A stretch of 64,000 bases of DNA, taken from Trichostrongylus colubriformis (Eukaryota; Nematoda; Chromadorea; Rhabditida; Trichostrongylidae). This document shows positions 22,501 to 32,969 of the stretch, piece by piece. Each line of letters starts with the position of its first letter. Positions within the stretch are counted from its first letter, which is position 1. A program made the position numbers and the translations under genes. Below the pieces are notes generated by a model. That model did not search any database and was not told the DNA's origin. It was given only the letters and a program-made list of their open reading frames with translations. The stretch spans positions 39,976,001-40,040,000 of the forward strand of contig OZ022256.1 in NCBI GenBank assembly GCA_963978905.1. Direction: 5' to 3'.

Positions 22501-25481
22501 ACGAACTAAAGCCTTTCCCGTCCGTTCGAGGTTATCAAGCGATCAGGTAAGCCATAATCACGATAGCTCGCGCTCTGTATAGCTGGAGAATAGGACTGCT
22601 GAGATCGCATTCTTCGTTTGCTCATTTTCCGCAGAAAATACGAAAGAGACACGCGACACGCTTACTCCCTGCAACGTTTGTACTAATTGTTTCGAAAGTA
22701 AAGGAACCTATAGAAAGAGAGTAAGCGAGAATGAGCTGCGGGCTGATTACCACATAATCCCCTCCCACTCCCTTCCAGTGAAGAATGTCACAGTGTGACC
22801 ACACAAGGCTTTATGCTGCTTTTGTGAACGCCAAAAGTTGTCAAGACCATGCCTCGAGAGCTATCCGGAATTTCCCAATGGATATCAGCTGAAATACCAT
22901 TGCCCTCCATGATGCATGAATGGGGTACAACACTTGGATTTGCCAGCGGTTGCTCCGCCTCCTTTTCCACTGCACAACTCATAAAGAGTGTTTCAAATCT
23001 CCCTATCCTTCCTTCGTCTTCTATGTTAGTACTAACCACAGTTGACTTCACAGCTGATTTGTCTCAGGATCTGAAGCAACTAAACGACAGCCGACTACAT
23101 CTCGTGCAACTTGATGTAACAAACGATGACTCCATAAAGAAGGCCCATGCAGAGGTAAGTCCATTATGTTGATGCAAATTTCACAACCTTTCTGTCCAAG
23201 GCAGTTGAAATGCTATAGTGCTATGCAGAGGACTTCAGGAGTAGGGTCACTTCCTGCCAAAGCTTGGAAGGAAGATTACCTCACTCCTGAAGTTCGACCC
23301 TTCCCCGCTCACGTTTTCGGCCCGGGGCGAGACGGACGGCCCGCTTTCGTGTCCTCTGCATCTCTTCATAAGCATATGGTTGGCGGATGGTGGACCATGA
23401 AAGTGGGGGTCTTCAGCAGTGTAGGCAGTACAGAAACAACGAAAGAAAATAAAATACCCGAAATTCCCTTTTTTCTCGGTCCCCTCTAACGGGTTGTGGT
23501 TTGCAAACGAGCTGCTAAATCAGCCAGCCGGGAACGATGTACCGCCCTCGCCGGCAACTCGTCCGGTGATAATCTGCACAACGACACACCGTGCTGCGGG
23601 ATCGTGAGGAGAACCCAAGCCGCGCTTTTCCAATGCGTGTTTCTCTACACATGACCTCTTCTGCAGTCGAAGTTTTGTTTTCACAGAAAACGTATTCCCG
23701 ATTCTCACTTTGTCATTACCTCTCCCTTTGCCTTTAAGCCGCAATCCGATATAAATCACATACAAAATGAAGAGATCTAAATAGATGCGAGCATACAATT
23801 TCATATGATTCACAAGTACATGAAAACAACTGGGAATTACTATGCTGTAGGGTAATGACGATATGAGCCCATGAAACCGCGCCATTATGATTAAGGATGC
23901 AGCAGGACCCCTTTTGGCGACAGCAGTGTTAGAGGTTCAAAACACTACCAACCGTCAAGTGGCAGTTTGCTGTTCTATGTTGGGAACATATTAACACCGA
24001 AATGATTGGTCCAGCAGAGAATCGCTCATAAATACATATATTAATTTATATAGATAAGCAAAATCTTCGACTACTGCAAGCAACATCTGATGCCTCCATC
24101 AACTTGCTATAGATGCACACGATTATTTATTTTGTTTTTGTTGACAGCACAAATTTTTGAGAGTGCAGCTTGGTTCTAATGATGCTGAAGGGTCATGAGA
24201 CCTTTAGGTAGTCACTGAGCCTACGTGATAGGTAATCTTCACAACTGGTGGTCGCACATGCATTTTGGGCGATTAGGCTTCGGCGCAAAAAGAATGAGTC
24301 ACAATCGATTATGCGATCAGGCGTAATGGAATACAGTATCGGATAGGCGATCAGGCTTCTTCGGTATGTATCCTTTTTATCTCTTTCTCTCGCCTGATGT
24401 TCTCCTGAATCGTCTGAATTGCGAATTTTGAAAAATGCCACCCAAGGGTGTGCGCGCGACATATTCCTTATTGGTCCCCTCGTGAATTGGGCCAGTGTTG
24501 TGCGCGGTCACCTAATTCTCGTGGAGTGTTGGACGGCCCTGACGGACACCCCCTGTCCCTAAACAGTCGATATTAAGACGCACTAGGTTTTGAAAAAAGA
24601 GTGAATAATGATTGTCAACGAGAAACTTCATTCGTGTTACTCACAGAGCTTGTGAACGAAGAGACCTCGTTACTGGTGAGCAAGCATATAAGGGCGGTAA
24701 CGTAAGGATTTAGGTAAATTCGATTGTTGGCGACAAAGGGCTCACAACACTCCTCAACAACGCTGGTATTTGGGTGAGTTACGTGACTGATCAAGAGCCA
24801 AACAGAGCTGATTTCAACAAGAACCTCGACACAAACGCCGTAGGCGTGGCCCTCCTTACACAGGTATTTTTCGTCCTTCTCCCTCCCTGATCGCTTCACT
24901 GACTATTCCGCTACAGAGTCTCCTGCCACTGTTGCGTAAATCAGCCGCTCAAGTGAAAGGCGAATTTTCACCGGATCGTGCCGCCATCCTTAACATTTCG
25001 GCTACTTATGGGTCCGTCAGCAAAAACACTTCCGGGTCAGGACCGCTCAAGGGCCTGGCCTACATGACGAGTAAGGTGAGCGAATTTTACTGGAGCATAC
25101 TTAAGGCTAAGCTCTGCCTTGTAATTTTACCTGAAGTATGAATTCACAATTTGAGTAAGGTGTGATTTATGTGAGCTTGGTTTCTGAGACTAAATGTTTC
25201 GCAGTCTGCACTCAACTCTATAATGAAGACAATGTCTATCGACTTGAAGTCCGATGGCATTCTTGTCGCCAGCTTTTGTCCGGGTTGGGTGCGAACTGAT
25301 ATGGGTGGACCCAAAGCTTCACTCACGGTAAGTAGCACACCGCCTATAATCCATACTGATTGAAACAAATCTCTTTCAGGTTGACCAGTCGGCGGCCTCA
25401 TTAGTGTCTTCTTTTGGAAAGTTGGATAAGAAACACCATGGTGGCTTCTTTACCAGAACTCTCCAACCTATTCCATATTGA
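19579..25481 (+). CDS. Sniffer-like carbonyl reductase (SDR), copy B, complete
   Basis: Six exons: 19579-19707, 23068-23154, 24714-24863, 24917-25075, 25205-25327 and 25380-25481 (stop TGA). All junctions are GT-AG in phase 0, giving 249 residues, the usual length of the family. Order of motifs: [18 protein letters not shown] (cofactor binding, residues 1-18), NNAG in exon 3, YMTSK (YxxxK) at the end of exon 4, [11 protein letters not shown] in exon 5. Known relatives are NADPH-dependent carbonyl reductases; the substrate is unknown. Oddity: exon 4 reads NISATYGS where copies A and C read NISSGVGS and NISSDMGS, so the residue normally acting as catalytic Ser is Ala. Intron 1 (3,360 bases) carries a LINE and its flanking repeats; introns 3 and 5 are only 53 and 52 bases. 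The reading frame is otherwise intact. Confidence 0.92.
19745..20052 (+). repeat. 308-base direct repeat, left of the LINE
   Basis: This sequence, from AACGTTCAACCGTGAGG to GACCTACTATATT, is repeated at 21573-21880 with about eight substitutions and no length change. The two copies bracket the LINE exactly, which suggests an unusually long target-site duplication. Confidence 0.9.
20053..21572 (+). mobile_element. 5'-truncated CR1/jockey-like LINE, inactive
   Basis: Reverse transcriptase segments appear in order over several frames: an YRPVS-like start with FEKVI near 20110-20170, [13 protein letters not shown] near 20310-20345, [10 protein letters not shown] near 20489-20518, and the catalytic LFADD near 20584-20598 (normally Y/FADD). 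Then come the C-terminal region ([27 protein letters not shown]) and [20 protein letters not shown]. Stops and frame changes near 20398, 20622 and 21003 inactivate it. No endonuclease domain is present, so it is 5'-truncated. The 3' end is a short AATTA/AAATT-type tandem tail (21555-21574), as in CR1-related LINEs. It sits inside intron 1 of SDR copy B in the same orientation. Confidence 0.93.
21573..21880 (+). repeat. 308-base direct repeat, right of the LINE
   Basis: Second copy of 19745-20052, beginning immediately after the LINE's AATTA-type tail. The low divergence between the copies dates the insertion as fairly recent, although the reverse transcriptase is already broken. Confidence 0.9.
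21881..23067. other. Remainder of intron 1 of SDR copy B
   Basis: Frames on the - strand at 22023-22268 (81 codons) and 22037-22255 (72 codons) overlap in different phases, and neither is recognisable. A + strand frame at 22849-23172 runs into exon 2 by chance. Nothing else was identified. Confidence 0.4.
23155..24713. other. Intron 2 of SDR copy B; small foldback, no gene
   Basis: ATGCAGAGGAC (about 23223) and GTCCTCTGCAT (about 23351), plus TTCAGGAGT and ACTCCTGAA between them, form an imperfect foldback of about 140 bases. Open frames at 23520-23885 (-) and 24193-24462 (-) show no domain. A T/A-rich stretch lies near 24020-24140. Confidence 0.45.
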
Positions 25482-25701
25482 AAGAATGTAAATATTATTT
25501 CGCTAGTAAAATTGATATTTGAAATTTTGGAATATTCGTATTCTAACGCAGAAATGATTTTCGTGTCCTACCTTGTCTGAAGCTGTGCGATGCAAATAAT
25601 GGTATTCATTGCACTGCCCTAAGTAAGCTAAATGGTCAGTATAAATGAACACTAAGGGTTTTAGAAATGATATAACGAGTAGTTAGCGGTGAAAGGTGTA
25701 C

Positions 25702-25816
25702 TTAAAGGCACCGGGAGGGGGGCAAGGGCGGAATAACGTTTACAAAAACAATGGCGTCTGAAAACAAACATATGGGTTCGGTAGATACAATGTGTAACGA
25801 AACCGGGGTTGAAAAA
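25702..25816 (+). repeat. Dispersed repeat, shared with 63888-64000
   Basis: TTAAAGGCACCGGGAGGGGG through ATAACGTTTAC, AACAATGGCGTCTGAAAAC and GGTTCGGTAGATACAATG to AACGAAACC is nearly identical to the last 113 bases of the window. It is thus an interspersed repeat; its true right end is unknown because the other copy runs off the window. Confidence 0.85.
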
Positions 25817-26034
25817 CGCGCCATAGGGCGCTAATTGCCCCCAGGGAGCGCTTCCGTCCGAACTGCAAGCTTCCATGGCCGAGCCACGCTTCGTTCATTT
25901 TAAAGCTTGTCTTCGGCCTGATGTAACCTTATTTTTGAATTATTTCCTCTTTAGACTGTTTTCTAGTGACATATTTTACTTGTTTACTTATGGATCTTCT
26001 TAATTGTGCATTTCTATACCTGAAAATCTCAGAA

Positions 26035-26261
26035 GGGTCAAATAAAGTCGGGGGGGGGGGGGGGGAAACGCAACTTTGCGTCGACGTCGAAGCTCCTTTC
26101 CCTTACTAGGCTTAGGCTAAAATTGATATCCCCTTCTCCCACATTAAAAAGCATCTGTCAAAGCATAGGTCTCATCTGCTTTAGCCTAACCTTAGGAAAG
26201 GAAAGAAGCTTTCGTGGGTGAAAACTTTGCGTCTCCCCCCCCCCCCGACTTTATTTGACCC
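26035..26261. mobile_element. 227-base MITE with G-tract terminal inverted repeats
   Basis: The ends are inverted copies: GGGTCAAATAAAGTC followed by 16 G on the left, and on the right 12 C followed by GACTTTATTTGACCC. Similarity extends inward through ACGCAA. The interior has GGCTTAGGCTAAA and TTTAGCCTAACCTTAGG in opposite orientation, resembling the interior of the element at 11185-11576, so the two may be related. No clear target-site duplication was found. Confidence 0.8.
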
Positions 26262-26666
26262 GTGAGTACATTTAGAAACAATATAAGAAAGAACAAAGTG
26301 AAAACTAAAAGGAAAAAACAAATCTATAATAGAACCATCTTCTTTTGGCACCATGCCAAGGCGTCAAATTGGCGAGTTTGTGCAATGGCGGCCACTCAAA
26401 CTCGTCCACACTACGTCTAATCTACAGTAAGCCAAAATTACCCCCTCCTGGTGTCTTTAAGCTCGTAACCAAGTTCCATGATGGTCGCTATCAGTGTCTC
26501 TCCCACTTGAAACCTCGCCACGTGTTCTGCATGACCGCCACATATACTAGTTCACCTAGGTCCTGTTCGGAGAAAAACGCATCCACCGATGAGGTCAATG
26601 GCATGGATCAAGGGTACTATCTTTAGGATTACTGGACATATTAAATTTTTTCTTCGCTGATGGTAG

Positions 26667-27512
26667 TATTAGGTTGGAACATAATTTCTGTCACACTTTT
26701 TATTTTTCTTGGGAAAAATTGTGGAAGGTTCCGGAATATTTGGTGGTGGTGGGGGGGGGGGGTATACAGAGCGAGTGAAAAGGACTACTGATTAACACAT
26801 TCATATTCTCTATGGCTTCATCTAGTAGTGGATCTACGACAACTTCGCAAAAGGGGGGAAATTCACGAACACCGCCCCACTCCTCAGCAAGGCCACTAAC
26901 AGAATCAACCAGTCGATGGGCCCAGGTACTGTCTCTCACATGACGGCACCCCGATGGCTCCATCGACTCAAATTGAAAAAGGAAAAAAATTTCAAAAAAT
27001 TGCAAAGCGAAAAAATTTCGAAGAAAAAAAAATTCAAAAAAAAGGGCAAAAAATTGCCATCCAACACGACATTCACTGCCGATGCAAGCAATTGGACATC
27101 GTAGCCGCAAAACTTACCGGAAAAATGGACCGAGACTTCTTCCTCCACGACAATGCTCGCCCACATGTGGCAAAGTTGACGGTCAAAAGATCCACGACTT
27201 TGGTTGGACGAAGCTCCCCCACCCACCGTATTCTCTGGACATGGCCCTAACTGACTACCACCTATTCCGATCTCTGACCCACTTCCTCGACGGACGGCAG
27301 TTCAAAGATCTCAAAATCGGCCTCCAGACTTTCTTCGATCAGAAATCCCCAGACTTCTCAAAAGCAAGGCATCTATTATCTCCCTTCCCGCTGGCAATAT
27401 ATTGTTGATTATAATGGTACATATTTTGTTGACTGCATTTAGACACGAATTAAGAAAAATAAATTTGGAATTTTTTGTCATTGTGGAACAGAAATCATAC
27501 TCCAACCTAATA
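26667..27512 (+). mobile_element. Mariner-type transposon, deleted and frameshifted
   Basis: Terminal inverted repeats of about 25 bases (left TTAGGTTGGAACATAATTTC from 26669; right end the complement of TTAGGTTGGAGTATGATTTC) lie between TA dinucleotides. The 846-base length is short for a full mariner of about 1.3 kb. The + strand keeps the C-terminal half of a DD(34)D-type transposase: FFLHDNARPHVAKLT near 27140-27180, then, in a different frame, PPYSLDMALTDYHLFRSL near 27220-27280 and FFDQKSPDFSK. A frameshift near 27185 and the missing N-terminal half make it inactive. A run of 12 G (26751-26762) lies near the left end. This type also underlies the transposase part of SETMAR-like annotations. 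Confidence 0.92.
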
Positions 27513-27576
27513 TTATTGTTTTGTCGGTGGTCTAAACTCCCTGCCATTGCTTTCTAAGTAAGGAGGTGTGCTAACC

Positions 27577-27632
27577 GATTCACACAAACCATCAAACCAT
27601 CATGCTTTATGGTTTGATGGTTTGTGTGAATC
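27577..27632. repeat. Perfect 24-base-arm hairpin
   Basis: GATTCACACAAACCATC and its continuation face an exact complement ending GATGGTTTGTGTGAATC, with an 8-base loop (CATGCTTT). It lies 65 bases after the mariner right end. It is shorter than a typical microRNA precursor. It could be a small foldback scar. Confidence 0.8.
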
Positions 27633-30235
27633 CTTCATCAAACCTTTCCTGTTGGAGAAGAGTTGCGCAAAAAAAAAACAGAAAACAGAACATAAACAGA
27701 ATTCATTCAGATGCTCAAGTCTCCATTGTCTCTAGTACTGACAGCGGCATTATTAGCGATCGGCTATGGACACATCATCGGCGATTTCAGCACATACAGT
27801 CTACACAAAACTAATAGGAAACAGAAACTGTGGTGCTGCCAAAAGCGTACCGAAATGGAAGTGCTACTCATGACAGAAACAATGAAAAATATGTACGCGA
27901 GGCATATAGGAGTCGTCCGCTTGCACCTCTTCTGTATGTTGGGAAATCTCCTGCGCCGTTAAGGCCTTGAAAAAGAATAACATTATTCTCGAACTGATAT
28001 CGATCCAGGAAAATCAATTTGTAGCTTCGCATGTGGTATGAACCAGGTGGTCAAAAAGAAGGGAATGTGTTCGCTATGATAGCTGCGAATAGGTGACGGT
28101 ATGTGTGGTTGTTCCGTACCCTAACTTTTAGGTTGTGATTTCGCCAGTGGTTGGAAAGGCTACATTCTTAGAATTTTAGAGGTTTTCTTTCGTTTGGTCC
28201 TCATCTACTGTATACTCGTCCTAAGCTCTTTGCAGCACGTTCCACGCACGAAAGGTGGTCATGTACTGCGCATGTCACCTAGATTACTCACATGACTCTT
28301 ACCTACGTTACCCAAGTCGCAAAACACTAGCCACGTCCAATACACTAGAGACATTAGGAAAAAGGGGTCTTATATTTGGAGTCCATATCGTTTCTTTTCC
28401 ACCGTCTGCGACCTATTTGGAACCTCTACTTCCATACCCAGGAACTGACCATCCCCATTTGATGTCTCTGATGTTTGGCATATTTTTGCCATCATTTTCT
28501 ACTGCGGAGCTGCGTTACAAGGAACCATAGATAGCAAAGCTTACACGATCTGTGCTAACTATGATTCTTTGGCGCGCTTTAACCCATACTGGTCCCTTCT
28601 AGATGGCGATCTGAAAGTCACCTTTGATAACAGAACGAATCCTAGTAACTAAATTACTTTAGTGCTTAGTAGTAAATGCTTTAGAAGGAGAAGGTGTGAT
28701 CCATCTTATCATAGAATTTCGGCACAGCCATTATGCTGAAGAATGCGTCGCAATTTCTGGAGTATGCTTCGTGAGCGAGTTTTTCTATTTTTCTTCTTCT
28801 CTTTTGCACTAGTTAAAGAAAAACCTTTTTTTGAACTCATTTCTTCACGCGCTCTTACAGCGTGTCAGCTACTCTTAGATTAATGTCCTTTAATGGATGG
28901 TATCTAAGAATCCATAGAAAGTAAAAATGAAAGGTAAGAGCCTCGTTGAACGTCACTATTGAACGGTCCACTCCTATGCACCCGTGACCGCGTTCAAAGA
29001 GAGTGTGGGGCCGAGCTGCAGCATTTGAGTGATGGCGGACCTATACAGATTAGTGCGTCATTCTCTTTTACATAGCTCATTTGTTCTGCTCGCTCAAGTC
29101 GAAAGCAGTGCAACTAATACGAATATGATGATGATCACGATAACTGCGATTGTGTTACTTATGAATGATGATGAGTTCCAAGGCTAAAATCCATATCCGC
29201 CCAACTCAGGCAGTACAACGAGCTTAGCTGTCTTTTATAGCGCTAAGGGTTTATATTCTGATACTGTGACATGATTTTATTCAGTCATATTCCCAGCGAT
29301 CGGATACAGAAAGTTGAATGCGATGTAGGACAAACAATGGACCAGATAGCTGTTTGCAGATGTCACTTTGTGGGGTGCAGATCGGTGACAGATTGGAGGA
29401 TCTGATTGACGCAATCGACGTCGGTTCTCGTCGTGATTTTGTGTCTTAAATGGCTGACAGCCTCAGGTATGCCAATCTCTATTAATCGTTGTTTCCTTGA
29501 TACAGAAAAATAAGCATGTCGCAGAACAAAATTATTTGGCACTAATAATTGCTCACATACCGTGTCGTGGAAAACACTTATGTTTTTTCCATGGATTACG
29601 CATAAACCATATGTACACCCTGGTGGTCCTCCGACATTGCTGTTCTCTGCTCCAGCAATCTTTAGTAAGCCTAAGTGTAGTGATAGGATAAAAGATGGAA
29701 AAGAAAAGAATTCTGTTCCGCAGCGTAACCTCGAAATGGGAACTCGATTTGAAGCAAGTGATAGATGTTCCGCAGGCTCGCCTTTTTTTTATAAATATTG
29801 TCTGAAAATCGGGCTTCATACATACTGTGGCTAGAGAAGAAAGCACGAATCCTCTGGCATTTCTAACGGTAAGAGTGTTTCCTACAGAAGATCGTTCAAA
29901 TTTCTGTACTTTGCTCATATGAAACAGTAACTGTTATGGCACTAATGTTCCCATATCGAGAGCTTCTCTCAGCAGACACTGTGTGTTTCGTGCTTACTAC
30001 ATACATTACTATGTCTGTTATGTGATACCCACAGTAAAGCTGGCATTATATGTTATAGACGCAAACTGAATATGCAATAAAAAGCAAGACTCTCATCGCT
30101 TGAACCTAAAGATTTTCAATGAACCAGCATCTTCATGCATCTGCCATGATAAGATGTGACGGAATCGTTTCCAAACGTCCGAAACGATCCCTTCTGGTAA
30201 CCGAAAACGCCCTAGTACAATAAGTATGTTACCTC
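27633..30235. other. No confident gene
   Basis: A + strand frame at 27711-27962 starts MLKSPLSLVLTAALLAIGYG, which looks like a signal peptide; it could be the first exon of a small secreted protein, but no donor or downstream exon could be placed. Frames at 28255-28530 (+), 29553-29918 (-) and 29562-29834 (+) have no recognisable domains; the last two overlap as mirror images. No repeats were noticed. Confidence 0.35.
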
Positions 30236-30239
30236 TTCT

Positions 30240-30725
30240 CTAGTACTGGTTGTAAGGGAGCGCAGAAATGTTAAAGGAATCTCCGACGGAAAAATTAGTT
30301 TTTCTATCACACATACATTTATCTTGTATTTGCTTAATACAGGGCGCATGCAAAGTTTCACGCCAAAAATGTGTATCCGGCTGAGATACAGCACCACAAA
30401 ATTTTGTCCGAGTAGGCGGGGCCTGCAAGCAAGTGCTCACCCCGTCGTCCGCCGCGGACGGAGACGCAATGCAGGAAGAGAGAGATACGTGAACAGTCCC
30501 ACTCTCCGTTCCCAACCGCGGTGGACTACGAGACGGGGCTTTTCGTCGGAGGCCCTGCCCACCCGGCCAAAATCTTGGCAGTTGTGTCATAGCCGAATTC
30601 CGACTTTTTCGCGTGAAACTTTGCATGCTGCCCTTATTGGGCAACTACAACATAATTGTAAGGATGACAAAGAAACTCATTTTTCCGTGAACGATTCCTT
30701 TGAATGAGGCATTGCATGGGCACTG
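30240..30725. repeat. Foldback element 3
   Basis: Two ~230-base arms (about 30260-30480 and 30495-30715) are inverted copies with many substitutions. Shared inner parts include GCATGCAAAGTTTCACGC on both arms in opposite orientation and a GGCGGGGCCTGC / GGCAGGGCCTCC pair. The frames on both strands (134 codons -, 127 codons +) are similar to each other only because of this symmetry. Confidence 0.75.
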
Positions 30726-31230
30726 CGAGTCAACAAATAGCTATGGAGCAAGATCTTTGTATGCTTAATGATTATGCGTAGAATCAAGTGATGGTGCAAA
30801 CCATTACAGAAGCATGAGCTATTTGAATCTTCATCCTTTATCGAAGATCACTCTAACGTTTTCGTAAGGTGTCAACTCAAATCGTGATCTTAGAAGGTAG
30901 ATATACGATGTTCTCAATTGCGTGTGAATGAAGCCCTATCACTCAGTCCGTCAAAGCTCCTCATAGGAGCACCGAAAAAGCGGCAGCGCTTCTAGTCATA
31001 GCTTTCCCGAAGTTGCTAAGTGTGCCTCCCTTGTGGCCCTTGTGGCCATCACAGTTCTTTTTCAGTAGAGTGCAAGTATGACCACAATACTTTTACAAGG
31101 AATTATAATATGAAGCTTCGAATGGAGTAACCCTTGAATTGGTCTGTGAAGAATTCCCAGAAACGTCAACAAAGTGGGGAAAAATCTGCTAAAGGGTAAC
31201 ATATCATCTTCGTCGTCAATGCATTTTTAG

Positions 31231-31576
31231 CTTCACCGACATCGCACATCGAGAAGATTCCGATGTGTTGCTAATAATTGTGATGTGCGTTGTATTCTGC
31301 TTTGTGATCCGTCATGCCAATGATTTCTATGCAGGCGAAACTGTGAGTCTAGCTGCGATATCTTCATTTTCTCTTCTTTTCTCTTATAAGCAGATATGGT
31401 ACAATCCAATCATTCAGGTTACACTCGTAGAGGAAGGAGAGTGGAGTGGCCGCTATCGCCATCGGGCAGACAAGCGTCTTCTATCTAACATTGAAGCCGA
31501 TTTCGACGACATGTACAAAAAACTGAAGGACAAGATGGTAAAACCACACCAAGAAGAAAGCATTACTTATTTATGA
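31231..31576 (+). CDS. C-terminal end of an unrecognised membrane protein gene
   Basis: An acceptor (CATTTTTAG) at 31222-31230 opens an exon encoding FTDIAHREDSDV and then a hydrophobic segment, LLIIVMCVVFCFVI, typical of a membrane span. A 51-base intron is proposed (31343-31393, GTGAGT to TATAAGCAG, pyrimidine-rich). It is divisible by three and has no stop, so it could also be retained. The second exon (31394-31576) encodes 60 residues rich in charged amino acids (EEGEWSGRYRHRADKRLL, then DDMYKKLKDKM) and ends in TGA. A poly(A) signal follows 85 bases later. The downstream charged tail suggests a cytosolic or lumenal domain. Upstream exons were not found and the family is not recognised. 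Confidence 0.6.
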
Positions 31577-31660
31577 CAGCTCATAACTGATCTTCAGCCC
31601 TTCTGAAACATTTCGAGCATTGAAGCCTTTTTCGGAGGTGTGCCTAAAATGTTTTATAGA

Positions 31661-31666
31661 AATAAA
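31661..31666 (+). promoter_or_regulatory. Poly(A) signal AATAAA
   Basis: A canonical AATAAA stands 85 bases after the stop of the gene end at 31231-31576, giving a short 3' UTR typical of nematodes. It supports that gene being real. Confidence 0.6.
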
Positions 31667-31689
31667 ATTTCACTCGACCTTGTAAATCG

Positions 31690-32403
31690 CTTGTGTTTAT
31701 CCTGAGTTTTTCACTCTACATAATTCTAGCCTTTTTCAGAATTCCCATACTCAGAATCATGCATGTTTAACACATGAGGTACCGAGGTTGTTTCTGCTTT
31801 CTTCGAGTCGTGTATTGCAATTGGGTACCTAGGGCCGTCTTTTTTCGGGTCATATGAAAGCGTCGATTTGCGAGAGCTGAGTTTGTTAGGAAGGACACGT
31901 TTTCCAATATTGAGAACAATACATATATCTATCAGTCATTGTACCATTGTAAAAATTGGTTCAACTCACTGATGCCGATACCATCGCTGTCGCGAAGGCC
32001 ACTGGAATCAACGTCGGGGCTGCACGCATCGGCGACATTCTAGGGTTAATCCCTGTCAGTCTGTTCTGACCTCACCTGCCATAGGAGGCCCTGTGGTTCT
32101 GACCTAAGGGCTCCACATGGCAGGTGAGCTCAGAGCACAATAGTATGCGCCTCGACTTCCAAGAGGGACCACGTGATAGTCCATTCGACACTTGTGCGGT
32201 CTCCTAATCATTCTGACACCCACGTGAACTGCATCTTCTTTGGTTCGTGTTACGTTGTTAACGAAAGACAACCAATAGGCACCATAAAATGAACTGATCA
32301 ATAAAGTATAAGAAGTGTTAGAAATATTGACACGACGTGCTAATCTTTCAGTAAAAAAAAAACAAAAAAAAATTGAACTCCTTCTATGTCAGAATCATCT
32401 GCG
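31690..32403. other. No gene recognised
   Basis: A 65-codon - strand frame (32104-32301) is the longest and has no domain. CCTGCCATAGGAGGCCCTG and CACATGGCAGGTGAGCTCAG near 32070-32140 hint at a weak inverted pair. An A-rich run lies at 32353-32372. Confidence 0.3.
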
Positions 32404-32969
32404 TATTAAGCATGACATCTGAACATAAATGACTTATCCTACTCTCTTGACCTAAGGGTCAACGCCCTGCCTAACCTCGGGAGTCCTGGCATTCTGAGGC
32501 CCTCCTGACCATGGTCAAGCTCGTGGCCGTGCTCCTGCGCCACTACCGGTTACGGCCTACCAGAAGGACAGGAGTTACCTGCGCCATTCCTCCCCATCTG
32601 CTGAGAGTGATCGTCCGCACTGCCGAAAGTGACAACTGTGCGAAGGGAACTGTGTGGAGACGACGACGGTAACTAGACAGAATCAGTATTAAGCATGACA
32701 TCTGAACATAAATGACTTATCCTACTCTCTTGACCTAAGGGTCAACGCCCTGCCTAACCTCGGGAGTCCTGGCATTCTGAGGCCCTCCTGACCATGGTCA
32801 AGCTCGTGGCCGTGCTCCTGCGCCACTACCGGTTACGGCCTACCAGAAGGACAGGAGTTACCTGCGCCATTCCTCCCCATCTGCTGAGAGTGATCGTCCG
32901 CACTGCCGAAAGTGACAACTGTGCGAAGGGAACTGTGTGGAGACGACGACGGTAACTAGACAGAATCAG
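32404..32969 (+). repeat. Exact 283-base tandem duplication
   Basis: The segment starting TATTAAGCATGACATCTGAA and ending GACAGAATCAG occurs twice head to tail (32404-32686, 32687-32969). No difference was seen by eye. It is therefore very recent, or an assembly artefact. The unit contains no evident gene. Confidence 0.95.

Noticed and set aside
26700..27226. 136- and 96-codon - strand frames
   Set aside because: They are antisense to the mariner transposase relic, whose + strand motifs are clear.
27711..27962. Secreted small protein with signal peptide
   Set aside because: Only the first ~20 residues look like a signal peptide; the rest has no family likeness and no exon structure could be placed.
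30240..30707. 134- and 127-codon frames on opposite strands
   Set aside because: They resemble one another because the region is an inverted repeat; no domain and no splice support.
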